From Anaerolineales bacterium (GTDB taxonomy: Bacteria; Chloroflexota; Anaerolineae; Anaerolineales; Villigracilaceae), in assembly GCA_030583885.1 (NCBI GenBank), contig CP129480.1, positions 1,488,001 to 1,552,000 on the forward strand: DNA of 64,000 bases, in the 5' to 3' direction. Positions 15,416-24,704 of the stretch are shown here, in pieces (the stretch's first letter is position 1; every line of letters begins with the position of its first letter). The position numbers were made by a program, and so were the translations under genes. Under the pieces are notes generated by a model. The model did not search any database and was not told the DNA's origin. It saw nothing but the letters and a program-made list of their open reading frames with translations.

Positions 15416-16714
15416 TTACATATCAACATCCCGCCTTAACAGCTCTTCCACCGTTTCCCTGCGTTGGATTAGGTCTGCCCGATCATCATCCAGCATCAAA
15501 ACCGCGGGTTTGCATGCGCCGTTGTAATTGGATGACATGCTCAAATGATACGCCCCGCTCATTGGAATGGCGATCAAATCGCCATCTTTGATGGTTGGCA
15601 TGGGCAGGTCTTCGATGATCACATCGCCCGACTCGCAATATGGTCCCGCGATGGATACGCTCTCGCTTCTTTCTCCACTCACGCCTGATACCGGCAAACA
15701 GGAGTATCTCGCCTCGTACATGGCATGGCGTGGATTATCCGCCATGCCGCCATCAATCAGTATCCAAGTTTTATTTTCACGCCGTTTGACCACTCCCACG
15801 CGATAGATGGCCACTCCCGCTCGCGCTACGAGACTGCGTCCCGGCTCCAAATGCAGGCGGGGGAGGTCAAGCCCGCGTGATTGACAGCCTTCGATAACGG
15901 TTTCTGCAATTCCGCGCACATAACTATCAATGGATGGATGTGGTAATTCACCTTCGTGATACGCCACCCCCCATCCGCCTCCGGGGCAGAAATGCCACTC
16001 TTCATTGAATCCGATTTCCTTTGCGAGATCAAGCGCCATGTCAATCGCAGGGATGAGCGGCTCCGGGTCGCGGAAGTTCGAGCCTTGATGGAAGTGGATT
16101 CCTTTCAATGGCAAATTGTGTTCCCTGCAAAAACTAGCCGCTTCAAGAATTTCTTGTAGTATCATGCCGAATTTGCTTTCCTGATGGCCGGTCTGCGTGT
16201 GCGCGTGGTGCGTAGAGACTGCCACCCCGGGCAGGAGTCGCAGCCAAAGATCAGGGAAAGGGGATGAGTGAAGAGTGAATAGTTCCGACAGGCGTTTGAG
16301 TTCGGTTGGATTATCGACCACGAGCGTGCCCGCATGTTGAAATGCGGATTGCAGGTCTTTGTCGGATTTATTTACTCCATGAACCAGAATATTTTCACGC
16401 GGCACACCCCCGGCACCGGCAATGGCAATCTCGCCTTCGCCGGTGCAATCAACATGCAGATCATGTGTCTGTGTCCATTGCGCGATGGCAGTGCAGAGGA
16501 ATGCCTTGCCTGCATAGGTGACAGAAGCAGGCGCGGGGTAGTGGGAAGCGAGCGCAGTTTTATATCCTGTTGCCGCATTATCCATTGTCGCCTTGTCATA
16601 GACATATAAGGGCGTGCCATATTCCCCGGCCAATTTTACAAGATCAAGCCCTGCAATTGTTAGGATGTCATTTTTGATCTCCGTTAAAACGGGGAAGAGG
16701 TCAAGCCTGTTCAT
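15416..16714 (-). CDS. lysA: Diaminopimelate decarboxylase
   Basis: A 432-residue PLP enzyme converting meso-diaminopimelate to lysine in the cytoplasm. The alanine-racemase-like barrel has the PLP lysine in VTYAGKAF (K70), the HGVNKS segment, HFHQGS, PGGGWG for phosphate binding and EPGRSLV. The C-terminal domain has the usual GAYHLSMSSNYNG near the end. The start at 16714 (MNRLDLFPV) overlaps the end of the diguanylate cyclase gene by 14 bases. A longer in-frame reading would run through that gene and is rejected. Confidence 0.93.
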   Translation of the reverse strand: MNRLDLFPVLTEIKNDILTIAGLDLVKLAGEYGTPLYVYDKATMDNAATGYKTALASHYPAPASVTYAGKAFLCTAIAQWTQTHDLHVDCTGEGEIAIAGAGGVPRENILVHGVNKSDKDLQSAFQHAGTLVVDNPTELKRLSELFTLHSSPFPDLWLRLLPGVAVSTHHAHTQTGHQESKFGMILQEILEAASFCREHNLPLKGIHFHQGSNFRDPEPLIPAIDMALDLAKEIGFNEEWHFCPGGGWGVAYHEGELPHPSIDSYVRGIAETVIEGCQSRGLDLPRLHLEPGRSLVARAGVAIYRVGVVKRRENKTWILIDGGMADNPRHAMYEARYSCLPVSGVSGERSESVSIAGPYCESGDVIIEDLPMPTIKDGDLIAIPMSGAYHLSMSSNYNGACKPAVLMLDDDRADLIQRRETVEELLRRDVDM

Positions 16715-17246
16715 TTTTTTTATCGAGGTCGCCTGCAGGAAAGATCTGGTTTTTGCCGAGCCGCTTTGCCATGAGTTCAGCTTGGTCGGCCGCAAGCAGG
16801 AGACCCGCAGGCATCTTGCCATCCTGGGGGAACATGGCAATCCCCATGCTGAGCGTGAAGCCAGAGATGCCTTTGCCTTCAATGGGTGGTTCAGGAGCGC
16901 TCGCCTGGGCCGCATGGTGCAAACACCTTGCAAAAGCCAAGGCGCTTTGCTGATTTGTGTTTGGAGGGATGATCACAAACTCGTCACCGCCGTATCTTGC
17001 GGCCATATCGTATTTGTGCAGATTGCTGCGAATCAGATCCGCCGTTGACTTGAGATGAACATCTCTTGCGGGGTGCCCCCATTGGTCGTTGTACTCCTTG
17101 AAAAAATCCAGGTCGAAGATGATAAGCGAGAGCAGATACCCAAGCCGTCTGGCTCGTTCCACTTCTGCGGTCAGAGTTTCCTCAAAGGCGTGGCGGCTGG
17201 AGAGCGTGCGGACGGCATCGGTCATGGCCAATACTTTCACCTGCAC
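16701..17246 (-). CDS. Minimal GGDEF-domain diguanylate cyclase
   Basis: A 181-residue protein that is almost only a GGDEF domain, making c-di-GMP from GTP. It keeps IIFDLDFFKEYNDQWGH (metal and substrate binding) and RYGGDEF. There is no RxxD inhibitory site before the GGDEF signature. The domain start DALTGL is altered to DAVRTLSS. The start is GTG at 17246 or ATG at 17225. It lies in the same frame as the upstream FtsB-like gene, separated by one TGA and four codons, so it may be the detached C-terminus of a former membrane-anchored fusion. Confidence 0.85.
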   Translation of the reverse strand: MQVKVLAMTDAVRTLSSRHAFEETLTAEVERARRLGYLLSLIIFDLDFFKEYNDQWGHPARDVHLKSTADLIRSNLHKYDMAARYGGDEFVIIPPNTNQQSALAFARCLHHAAQASAPEPPIEGKGISGFTLSMGIAMFPQDGKMPAGLLLAADQAELMAKRLGKNQIFPAGDLDKKNEQA

Positions 17247-17261
17247 TCGATCTATGATTAA

Positions 17262-17636
17262 TCACTGAAAGAATAAATCCCACCAAACTTCCCAATTTTG
17301 CATGGACGTGGGGGCCGGGATGGGGGTGCTGGCGATCACAGGCACACTGCCCGGCTGTCCCACGGGAATGACAGGCTGGTCGCCATCCTGCAGATAATGT
17401 CCCTCGGTGCGTGCCCATTCCTCAACCGCCGCATCCGACTCGGCATAGGCAACCCGCGTTTGCAGTGCCATTTGGGTCTGCATTGCCTGGGTGGCAAGGA
17501 CGCGAACCTGATCGCGCTGGTCATTTAAAAGGTTTAATTCCTCAAGACGCGCATTGAACTCGATAACAAACAGGATCAAAATGAAAATACCGGCAAAAAC
17601 TGCCGCTCGCCGAAAGTTAAAGGAAATTTGAGGCAT
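17262..17636 (-). CDS. FtsB/DivIC-like septum protein
   Basis: A 124-residue protein with a short cytoplasmic start, one helix (about 11-26), a coiled coil (about 27-70) and an extracytoplasmic tail. The tail has AEEWARTEGH-like YAESDAAVEEWARTEGH, then a Pro-rich stretch and WEVWWDLFF at the end. This is the FtsB/DivIC (septum formation initiator) layout. It is divergent from rplI. Confidence 0.75.
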   Translation of the reverse strand: MPQISFNFRRAAVFAGIFILILFVIEFNARLEELNLLNDQRDQVRVLATQAMQTQMALQTRVAYAESDAAVEEWARTEGHYLQDGDQPVIPVGQPGSVPVIASTPIPAPTSMQNWEVWWDLFFQ

Positions 17637-17697
17637 GGCTTTATCTTAATCGTATTTTCCCGCAATTGCAAACCCTTTTATGGTACAATCCTGCCCC

Positions 17698-17714
17698 GCA
17701 GGATAAAATCCTGC
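17698..17714 (+). promoter_or_regulatory. Hairpin in the rplI leader
   Basis: GCAGGAT and ATCCTGC form a perfect 7-bp stem around AAA. A TACAAT hexamer lies just upstream (17684-17689). Ribosomal protein leaders are often autoregulatory, but no known L9 leader is recognised. Confidence 0.35.
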
Positions 17715-17774
17715 ATAAGCAGGGCGTTGTACCCTTCGTCCTGACATTCCACTGCCAGAAAGGGATTAAAGAAA

Positions 17775-18353
17775 ATGAAAGTATTGCTTGTTAAAGATGT
17801 CTACAAATTGGGACGCGCCGGAGATATCAAGAAAGTAGCTGACGGCTACGGGCGCAACTTCCTCATCCCGCAGGGATTTGCCGTGCTCGCCACCGTGGGC
17901 GCAATGAAACAGGTGGAGAGGATCAAGGCGCAGGCTGAGGTCCGCCGCAGTGCCCAGAACAACGAACTCAAGGGAATTGCCGACCAGATCCAGGAAGTCA
18001 CGCTGATCTTCCCGGCCAAAGCGGGCGATACCGGTAAACTCTACGGATCCATCACCACTCAGGACATTGCCACCGCACTTACTGAACAGGTGCGCTTTGA
18101 AGTAAAGCGCCAGCAGGTGGATATTCAACCCATCCGCTCGCTCGGCGAGTTCACCGCGCACATCCGACTGACCATGGATCTTGTCCCAGAGATCAAGATT
18201 ATCGTCCACCGCGAAGGTGAAAGCGTCGAGAGTGCAATGGAACAAGCTGTGGAGGAGAAAGCTGAAAAACCTCACAAAGGTTCCAGCAAGCCCAAAGAAG
18301 AACCCGTAATTGAAGAACCGGCAACTGAAGAAGCAGTTGCCACAGCCGAATAA
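17775..18353 (+). CDS. rplI: Ribosomal protein bL9
   Basis: A 192-residue large-subunit protein. The N-terminal domain starts MKVLLVKDVYKLGRAGDIKKVADGYGRNFLIP, the L9 signature in the order expected, followed by the long helix and the C-terminal domain ending EIKIIVHRE. A charged, low-complexity tail of about 45 residues rich in Glu, Lys and Pro extends it beyond the usual length of about 150. Confidence 0.97.
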   Translation: MKVLLVKDVYKLGRAGDIKKVADGYGRNFLIPQGFAVLATVGAMKQVERIKAQAEVRRSAQNNELKGIADQIQEVTLIFPAKAGDTGKLYGSITTQDIATALTEQVRFEVKRQQVDIQPIRSLGEFTAHIRLTMDLVPEIKIIVHREGESVESAMEQAVEEKAEKPHKGSSKPKEEPVIEEPATEEAVATAE

Positions 18354-18360
18354 AAAAAGA

Positions 18361-18388
18361 CACATCACCGGCGCAAGTCGGTGATGTG
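18361..18388. other. Hairpin between rplI and the RodZ-like gene
   Basis: CACATCACCG (18361-18370) and CGGTGATGTG (18379-18388) form a 10-bp stem. The A-run lies on the upstream side, so a T-tract exists only on the minus strand. It may still weaken read-through from rplI. Confidence 0.45.
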
Positions 18389-18412
18389 CGTACTAGGCAG
18401 TAAAATACATCC

Positions 18413-19993
18413 ATGCCAGAATCGATCGGGCAACGCCTGAAACAGGCACGCGCAACAAGATATCTTACGCTTGAAAAAGCGTCTGAAGCCACGCGCATCC
18501 GCACCGTCTTTTTGCAGGCCCTGGAAGCGGATGATTTTTCCGTCATGCCTTCCGCCGCGCAGGGACGCGGTTTTTTGCGCAATTATGCGGATTATCTCGG
18601 GCTGGATATTGATGAGATCATTGCGGAGATCCAGCGTAATGCGCCCGTGCCTTCCGAGGTGAGCGGACCTTTGTCGGAGGTCAATCTTGTCGAGATGGAA
18701 ATCCCGCCATTAACCGATTCGCGGGATGAGAAGCCAGCGCATCCTTTCCTGGCCTGGCTTGGCCGCCGTCCGAAAGCAGAACCATCCACCGAAACAGCAT
18801 CCCCTGAACCTGTGCATGAGGAGGGACTTCCTCCGCAAGCAGAAGTGATCGAGATAAAAGGTGAAGATGAGGCACTGCCGGTCGAGCAGGAGCAGGCTGA
18901 GGTTAAGAAAGAAGCGAAGCCGGGTCTGATCTCAAAGGTAAAATCCCTTTTCCAATTCAGCATCAGGAAAACAGAATCAGAAACAACTCCTGAGATCGAG
19001 GAGGAAAACGAACCTGAGGCTGCACCGCAAATAATAAAAGAAACCCCTTCCCTGCCTGCGAACGTAATCTTTGCAGAGATCGGCGCAAAGCTGCGTGTGC
19101 GGCGCGAGATGCTCAGCCTGACCGTGGAAGAAGTGGAACGCCATACGCGTATGCGTGCGGTGTTCGTGAAGGCGTTGGAGGCAGGCTCGTTCGACACCTT
19201 GCCGTCGCCTGTGCAAACACGCGGGATGCTTGCAAATTATTCCACCTTCCTAGACCTGGATACTGAAACCCTTCTTTTGCGTTTTGCGGATGCATTGCAG
19301 GCAAGGCGGCACGAGAAATATGGGGAAACGCCGCGCGACAAGATTCAAACCGAAGTGATCACCTCCATGCCCTTCCTGCGGACTTTTATTGCGGGGGATT
19401 TGATCTTCGGCATGATGATGATCGTTATTCTTGCAGTGCTTGCGATCTGGGGGGTGGGGCGTGTGCTCTTTTTGCAGGATGAACGCAATAACGCTGTTCA
19501 AGCCACCGCACCCTCGATTTTGGATGTGATTGGCGATGGCCCAGCGACTCCCACGCTGGAATTGACCATTGTGACAGTCGGGGCTACCCCTCTCGGCGGA
19601 GAGATATTGTCCACGCAGGATGCACCGGCACCGGGCGCCAATGCCAATGTGGTGGTAAGCATTTTCGCGGTGGAACGTACTTTTGTGAGAATCTCGGTGG
19701 ATGGCCAGGTGGCCTTTGAAGGGCGCATGTCCCCGCGTGAGACAAAGGTCTTCGAAGCCGATGACCAGGTGGTGGTGTTGACCGGTAATGCGGCGGCCCT
19801 GCGAATCACATATAATGGACGCGATCTGGGGTTGATGGGCGGCGTAGGCGAGGTGGTCAACCGGGTGTATCTGGTCTCCGGCGTTGCGACGCCGACCGCA
19901 ACCATCCCGCCGACTGAAACAAATACGCCGCTGGTCACACCCTCCTTGACCCCCACAGTCACCCCGACGGTCACACCACCGGATGGCGGATAG
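18413..19993 (+). CDS. RodZ-like membrane protein with two N-terminal-type HTH domains
   Basis: A 526-residue protein. A first HTH_25 domain (about 4-65, LKQARATRYLTLEKASEATR...) is followed by an acidic linker. A second HTH_25 copy (about 219-282) keeps the same landmarks: LRVRREMLSLTVEEVERHTR, F.KALEAG.F, LPSP.Q.RG.L.NY. A single helix spans about 328-354, then a DUF4115-like beta domain (about 400-490) and a Pro/Thr-rich tail. RodZ links MreB to the cell wall; one HTH is usual. The ATG has TAAAAT six bases upstream and no Shine-Dalgarno, so the transcript may be leaderless. Confidence 0.85.
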   Translation: MPESIGQRLKQARATRYLTLEKASEATRIRTVFLQALEADDFSVMPSAAQGRGFLRNYADYLGLDIDEIIAEIQRNAPVPSEVSGPLSEVNLVEMEIPPLTDSRDEKPAHPFLAWLGRRPKAEPSTETASPEPVHEEGLPPQAEVIEIKGEDEALPVEQEQAEVKKEAKPGLISKVKSLFQFSIRKTESETTPEIEEENEPEAAPQIIKETPSLPANVIFAEIGAKLRVRREMLSLTVEEVERHTRMRAVFVKALEAGSFDTLPSPVQTRGMLANYSTFLDLDTETLLLRFADALQARRHEKYGETPRDKIQTEVITSMPFLRTFIAGDLIFGMMMIVILAVLAIWGVGRVLFLQDERNNAVQATAPSILDVIGDGPATPTLELTIVTVGATPLGGEILSTQDAPAPGANANVVVSIFAVERTFVRISVDGQVAFEGRMSPRETKVFEADDQVVVLTGNAAALRITYNGRDLGLMGGVGEVVNRVYLVSGVATPTATIPPTETNTPLVTPSLTPTVTPTVTPPDGG

Positions 19994-20019
19994 GTTTTAT
20001 TTATAGTCAGGAAAACAAC

Positions 20020-21372
20020 ATGTCAAAAAACACCTTTCATTTAGTGTCATTGGGCTGTGCGAAAAATACGGTCGATTCGGATTCAATGGCGCAATTGCTT
20101 TTGCGCGACGGCTATCGTTCGATGGATGACCCGTCGCAAGCGGCCGTGTTGATCGTCAACACCTGCGGTTTTATTGGTCCCGCCAAGGCTGAATCCTATC
20201 GCGTGCTGGATGAGCTTGCCAAATCCAAACGCAGCGGGCAGGTGCTGATTGCGGCAGGCTGTCTGACCCAGCGCTACGGTGTGGAAGTGGCGCAAAAAGT
20301 CCACGGTATCGACGGTATTCTTGGCACGCGCCGCTGGATGGATATTGTGCAGGTGGTGAAGGAAGTACGCAAAGGGACACACCCTGAGCCGATCTATCAT
20401 TTGCCTGAAACGGCGACCGTTGGCACGGATGAATATGATGCGTTGCGCGTCAGTGTGGCCGGCGCAAGTGCCTACATCAAAGTGGCGGATGGCTGCCGCC
20501 GTCCCTGCGCGTTTTGTGCGATTCCGCTTATCAAAGGCACGGCGGTTTCCCGTCCTGTTGAGGCGATCATTCATGAAGCGCGGACGTTGCGTGATGCGGG
20601 CGTGCGCGAACTTGTATTGATCGCACAGGATACAACAGATTACGGCCACGACCTGGGCATGAAGGACGGACTCGCACTCCTGCTCGAACAATTGACGGAT
20701 GCCGTTCCCGATGTGGATTGGATCCGCATCATGTATGCCTATCCGGGCTACATCACGGATAAACTCATCGAAGTAATGGCAACGCGGGAGCAGGTTTTGC
20801 CCTACCTGGATATGCCGCTCCAGCACGCGCACCCGAAAACTTTGTACCGCATGAAGCGTCCGTCCAATATGGATTGGGTATACAAAACGCTGGGAAAAAT
20901 GCGCGCGACCGTGAATGACCTGTCCATGCGTACGACGTTTATTGTTGGTTATCCCGGTGAAACGGATGAGGAATTCCAGGCTCTGTATGATTTTGTGAAG
21001 GAGATCCGCTTTGACCGCGTGGGAGCCTTCCAGTTTTCCTTCGAGCCCGGGACAACCTCCGCGCCTTTGGGCGACCCGATACCCGCTTCCGTTAAACAGG
21101 AACGGTACGAACGCCTGATGGAACTCCAGCAGAGCATTTCGCTTCAGGTGAATCAATCGTATGTGGGTAAAACGTTGGATGTATTGGTGGAGGGTTTCGA
21201 CAACGGCATATCCATTGGTCGTTCCTACCGCGATGCCCCTGAAATTGACGGCATGGTCGTCATTGAAGGAAACGCTACAGTTGGGGAGATCGCCCCTGTG
21301 AGGATCACCGGGGCCATGGCCTATGACCTGACGGGCGTCCTGGCGGAACAACCAACACTGATAAAAATATAA
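20020..21372 (+). CDS. rimO: Ribosomal protein S12 methylthiotransferase
   Basis: A 450-residue radical-SAM methylthiotransferase acting on an Asp of protein uS12. The N-terminal UPF0004 domain has SLGCAKNTVDS, with NTCGFI and CLTQR supplying the auxiliary-cluster cysteines. The radical-SAM motif is C159-x3-C163-x2-C166 (CRRPCAFC), and TTFIVGYPGET follows. A TRAM domain ends the protein. The C-terminus and length fit RimO rather than MiaB. Confidence 0.96.
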   Translation: MSKNTFHLVSLGCAKNTVDSDSMAQLLLRDGYRSMDDPSQAAVLIVNTCGFIGPAKAESYRVLDELAKSKRSGQVLIAAGCLTQRYGVEVAQKVHGIDGILGTRRWMDIVQVVKEVRKGTHPEPIYHLPETATVGTDEYDALRVSVAGASAYIKVADGCRRPCAFCAIPLIKGTAVSRPVEAIIHEARTLRDAGVRELVLIAQDTTDYGHDLGMKDGLALLLEQLTDAVPDVDWIRIMYAYPGYITDKLIEVMATREQVLPYLDMPLQHAHPKTLYRMKRPSNMDWVYKTLGKMRATVNDLSMRTTFIVGYPGETDEEFQALYDFVKEIRFDRVGAFQFSFEPGTTSAPLGDPIPASVKQERYERLMELQQSISLQVNQSYVGKTLDVLVEGFDNGISIGRSYRDAPEIDGMVVIEGNATVGEIAPVRITGAMAYDLTGVLAEQPTLIKI

Positions 21373-21374
21373 AT

Positions 21375-21411
21375 ACAAGAAGCCCCGGCCATAAAGGCCG
21401 GGGCTTCTTGT
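21375..21411. terminator. Bidirectional terminator between rimO and the CopD-like gene
   Basis: A 16-bp stem (21375-21390 with 21396-21411, core GAAGCCCCGGCC) with loop ATAAA separates two convergent genes. T-rich flanks occur on both strands. Confidence 0.85.
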
Positions 21412-21422
21412 ATTATGATAGA

Positions 21423-21929
21423 TTACGATACCCTTGCCAGAGCAGTCGCTCCGAGGATTAACGCAGAGAGCAGTAGATTGACCCGCAGGATGAGCAGCTC
21501 CTTTTGCTGCAATCTGGCCAGTTCATTCTCATCCGCCTTCTCTTTTTTAAGCAAAGTACGCTGTATGGCGGGCAGCACCTCCCAGGTTTGGATCGCGCTG
21601 ACCACAACCATGACGACGGCCAGCCCATGCTTGACGAGGATTGCCAAAGACCATTGTGTGCTGAGCGAGAGAAAGCCGTCATAATGCGGACTGGTGCTGA
21701 GCTGGAAGAGCCCCGTCACCAGCAGGATGCCCATGCAGAACCAGGCGAGCGGCTCCAGCCGCTTTTGCAGGGCGGAGATAAAGCCCAATTGGTCAGCCAG
21801 CTTCAAGGTCCGTTGCGAAGCGGGCAGGACGAGGATGTTGATCGCGGCGAGACTTCCGATCCACGTAACGGTTGCCAGCATGTGCAGCCAGAAGATGACG
21901 GCCAGGATCCATGTTGAAGGTGCGGCCAT
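21423..21929 (-). CDS. CopD-family membrane protein
   Basis: A 168-residue protein with four helices. LHMLATVTWIGSLAAI near residue 15 carries the His and Trp-Ile-Gly pattern of the CopD/PF05425 family. LKHGLAVVMVV supplies another membrane histidine. Relatives are linked to copper handling or heme-b binding. It overlaps closely with the upstream TPR-like gene (stop and start adjacent), so both are likely on one transcript. Confidence 0.75.
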   Translation of the reverse strand: MAAPSTWILAVIFWLHMLATVTWIGSLAAINILVLPASQRTLKLADQLGFISALQKRLEPLAWFCMGILLVTGLFQLSTSPHYDGFLSLSTQWSLAILVKHGLAVVMVVVSAIQTWEVLPAIQRTLLKKEKADENELARLQQKELLILRVNLLLSALILGATALARVS

Positions 21930-21930
21930 G

Positions 21931-22974
21931 CTAGGGTGTCGGCGTTTCTGTTGGAGGCTCGGTGGGCACTTCCGACGTGGGTGTTTCCGTGGGGATGATG
22001 ATCTCCGGTGTTACGGTGGCCGGATAGCAAATCAGCTGGGCTTCATTTGCATTGCTGGCCGAGGCTGCCTCCAGAGCACCGATTGCGGTGGCGTTTTGAT
22101 ACTGTTCATACGCGCCGCAGTAATCCCCCTTTAGGTAGAGTTCATCGCCAAGGCGCATGTATGCAGTGTATAAGCGCTGCGAGGCGGTCATGGTTCCGTC
22201 CCACAGGGAAGGCCAGCCTGCGCCGACTTGTGAGAAGTAAAACACTGCCTGCTGCCAATCCAGATCCCAGAAACTTGCGCCGGTGATATAGATGCGTGCG
22301 CCTTCCCGTAATCCATTGGAAGTGTTATCCAACGGACCAAACCGCTCGGCAAGCGTCAGGTGGTAAATACCGCCTTCGAGGTTGCCTTGCTTGGTGATCA
22401 GGTCATATCCCTGATTGCGCAGGGCGAAATAATACATGCCATCCACCTGCGCGGTTTTGAAACCGGGGTCGAGTTTGCGGATGGTATCCAGCGCCTGCAA
22501 CGCGCCAGCCCAGTCCTGTGCACGGACGAGCTGCTGGGCACGTTGAAATGCTTCATCCGCCCCGCTGAAATCGGGGGTGGGGGTGAGTGTGGGAGTCGGC
22601 ATCGGGGTGGGCACAGAACTCAGAATTAACACCTCGGTCAATTTTTCCGCTGCGCCGGGGAAGCCGGGATCTTTCGAAATGATGAATTCGAGGCGCTGCC
22701 TTGCGGCTTCATAGCGCCCGAATTCAATATCCACCAGCGCGAACGAAAATTGTTCGGAGACTTGTTTTGTAATAATGCTTTTTTCCGCGGCGGTGCGGGC
22801 GCCAATACCGGACGAATATCCGCCAAATGCGCCCAGCCCGATCAGCAGAAGAAATCCTAAAATGCCGGTTAATATGGAACGCCAGGGCGCCGTTTTCCTG
22901 ACCGGCTTGATCGGTTGGGTGTCGTCTTCCTTGAAGGGTTGATTCGGTTGTGTAGATTCAGTGTGTTCAGACAT
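21931..22974 (-). CDS. Membrane-anchored TPR-like protein with Pro/Thr tail
   Basis: A 347-residue protein. The cytoplasmic N-terminus (about 1-35, acidic, KPVRKTAPWR) is followed by one helix (about 36-58), then helical repeats typical of TPR units (RAQQLVRAQDWAGALQALD, LGDELYLKGDYCGAYEQYQNA). The tail is Pro/Thr/Glu rich. The ATG at 22974 (MSEHTES) is chosen because TATAAT (22982-22987) sits exactly seven bases upstream, which implies a leaderless message. The role is unknown. Confidence 0.75.
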   Translation of the reverse strand: MSEHTESTQPNQPFKEDDTQPIKPVRKTAPWRSILTGILGFLLLIGLGAFGGYSSGIGARTAAEKSIITKQVSEQFSFALVDIEFGRYEAARQRLEFIISKDPGFPGAAEKLTEVLILSSVPTPMPTPTLTPTPDFSGADEAFQRAQQLVRAQDWAGALQALDTIRKLDPGFKTAQVDGMYYFALRNQGYDLITKQGNLEGGIYHLTLAERFGPLDNTSNGLREGARIYITGASFWDLDWQQAVFYFSQVGAGWPSLWDGTMTASQRLYTAYMRLGDELYLKGDYCGAYEQYQNATAIGALEAASASNANEAQLICYPATVTPEIIIPTETPTSEVPTEPPTETPTP

Positions 22975-23098
22975 GAGAATGATTATACTTCCCTTTGAAT
23001 ACCCGGAAAAATTTCTTATTTTTGTTTTAGCAAACAGACCTTTGGGATCTCGCTGTATAGTAGACATCATCGGAAAGAAGATGATCTTCCACGAAGGA

Positions 23099-23151
23099 CA
23101 CGAAGTTCACGAAGAAAGAAAAGAAATTCGTGATTCTTCGTGAACTTCGTG
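23099..23151. repeat. Intergenic palindromic repeat
   Basis: CACGAAGTTCACGAAGAA (23099-23116) and its exact complement (23134-23151) make an 18-bp stem with a 17-base loop. The sequence type (CACGAAG...TTCGTGAACTTCGTG) looks like a dispersed REP-like element. The rest of the 205-base gap holds no gene. Confidence 0.7.
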
Positions 23152-23179
23152 GATAAAAAGTTAATTCCGATAAAGGTTA

Positions 23180-24685
23180 TTACATATTGAAAAGTTGCTT
23201 TGCCTCCGGCCAGACAATCACCAGCGAGATCAAACCGCCGATGACCATGCCGATCAAAGCAGTGACAATGGCACCACCGGGCAGGTACAGCGCGATCGCA
23301 TAGGTGACCACGCCACCGACGACCGCCGCAAACAGACCCTTGATGATGGCGCTGTTCGTCTTGAGCGGCTCATGTGTGCGGCGGGAGAGCCAGACGAGCA
23401 GGATGACCGCTTCGATCAGCAGGGCGATCTCCGCGAAGGCGATGATCGGTGCGCCGATCTCCTCAAAGAAGATGACGCCCGCGATGCCAATCCCCAGAAA
23501 CAGGGCGAGACGAATAAGAACTGCATAGAGCGGGATCATCGGTTCCTTGCGGGCGTAAAACGCGCGGACTGCGACCTCATGAATCACATAGCCTGTCAGG
23601 GTTGCCAGGTAGGCGCGCGTGGTCCACGTAATGAGGGTTGAGGTGGCTTCGTCGAAGCCAAAAACGGCGCGCACGAGCGGATTGATCCCCGCTGCCATGA
23701 CTGCTGCAATAGGGAGCGTCAGGGAAATTAACACTCGTAGAGCCCGCTCCACAGTAGCGCCGAATTCCTTCCAGTCATGCTTTGCGGCGAGTTCCGAGAG
23801 AGTCGGCAACAGCGCGGTGGCGATGGCGGTTCCCAGAATGGTTTCGGGAACCTGCATGATCATCCAGCCGTAGGTCAGGGACGTGACTGCGCCGACCTGG
23901 TCCAGGCGCGAGGCGAGATTGTCGCGCGCGATGAAGATGAGTTGAATGCCTGCCATCGTGAACAGGCGCGGAGCCATCAACTTGACCGCCTCGATCAAAC
24001 CCGTGTGGCGGAGGTCCAGCGAGGGCGTCCAACGGAAACCGAACTTGAACAGCATCGGAGCCTGCACAAGCAGATGTAGCGCTGCGCCGATGATAACGCC
24101 ATACACCAATCCATAAATCCCATACCTCGGCACCAAAACCAGCGCGCCAAAAATATGACCGACATTGTACAGGCTTGGCGCGATGGCAGGCATGACGAAA
24201 TGCTGGTTTGCCTGAAGCGAAGCCATCACCAGCCCGCTGATGGAAAAAATCATCGTGGCGATCAGGTTCAGCCGCATTAACTCCGCCAGCAAAACGCGCT
24301 GGTCCGCGTCGAAGCCCGGCGCAATGCCGATCTCTGCGTCCACGATCTGCTGCGCGAAGATGGCGACCAGCAGCGCAAAGATGCCCGTCACCACAAACCC
24401 AAAGTTTGCCACGCGCGAGAACAAATCCCATGCCGCGGCGCGGTCTTTGGTGGTCAGATATTCCGTCAACAGCGGGATGAACGCCATCGCCAGCGCGCCG
24501 CCGGAGATCAAAGCGAACAACAGGTCGGGCAGGTTGTTCGCCGCGTTGAATGTATCCAGCAGATGCACCCGGTCCCTGTAAATTCGTGAAACGATCATCG
24601 TCTCCACGAACGCCAGCACCTTGTTGATGAAAAAGAAGAACGCCACGATCAGGGAGTTGCGGGCAAGGCGCGAAAGTTTATTCAT
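23180..24685 (-). CDS. murJ: Lipid II flippase MurJ
   Basis: A 501-residue MATE/MOP-type transporter with about 14 helices that flips lipid II for peptidoglycan synthesis. Family landmarks are present: the FFFINKVLAFVETMIVSRIYR start, AFNAANNLPDLLFALISGGALAMAFIP near 45-70, an N.V.HIFGA.VLVP.YGIYGL.YG block near 180-200, and MAPRLFTMAGIQL. Cytoplasmic loops carry the expected Arg and Asp residues. Confidence 0.92.
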   Translation of the reverse strand: MNKLSRLARNSLIVAFFFFINKVLAFVETMIVSRIYRDRVHLLDTFNAANNLPDLLFALISGGALAMAFIPLLTEYLTTKDRAAAWDLFSRVANFGFVVTGIFALLVAIFAQQIVDAEIGIAPGFDADQRVLLAELMRLNLIATMIFSISGLVMASLQANQHFVMPAIAPSLYNVGHIFGALVLVPRYGIYGLVYGVIIGAALHLLVQAPMLFKFGFRWTPSLDLRHTGLIEAVKLMAPRLFTMAGIQLIFIARDNLASRLDQVGAVTSLTYGWMIMQVPETILGTAIATALLPTLSELAAKHDWKEFGATVERALRVLISLTLPIAAVMAAGINPLVRAVFGFDEATSTLITWTTRAYLATLTGYVIHEVAVRAFYARKEPMIPLYAVLIRLALFLGIGIAGVIFFEEIGAPIIAFAEIALLIEAVILLVWLSRRTHEPLKTNSAIIKGLFAAVVGGVVTYAIALYLPGGAIVTALIGMVIGGLISLVIVWPEAKQLFNM

Positions 24686-24704
24686 TCAAATTCCTTGATA
24701 AAAG

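Noticed and set aside
20083..21378. Minus-strand ORF of 431 codons over rimO
   Set aside because: rimO motifs on the plus strand are decisive; the long antisense frame reflects codon bias.
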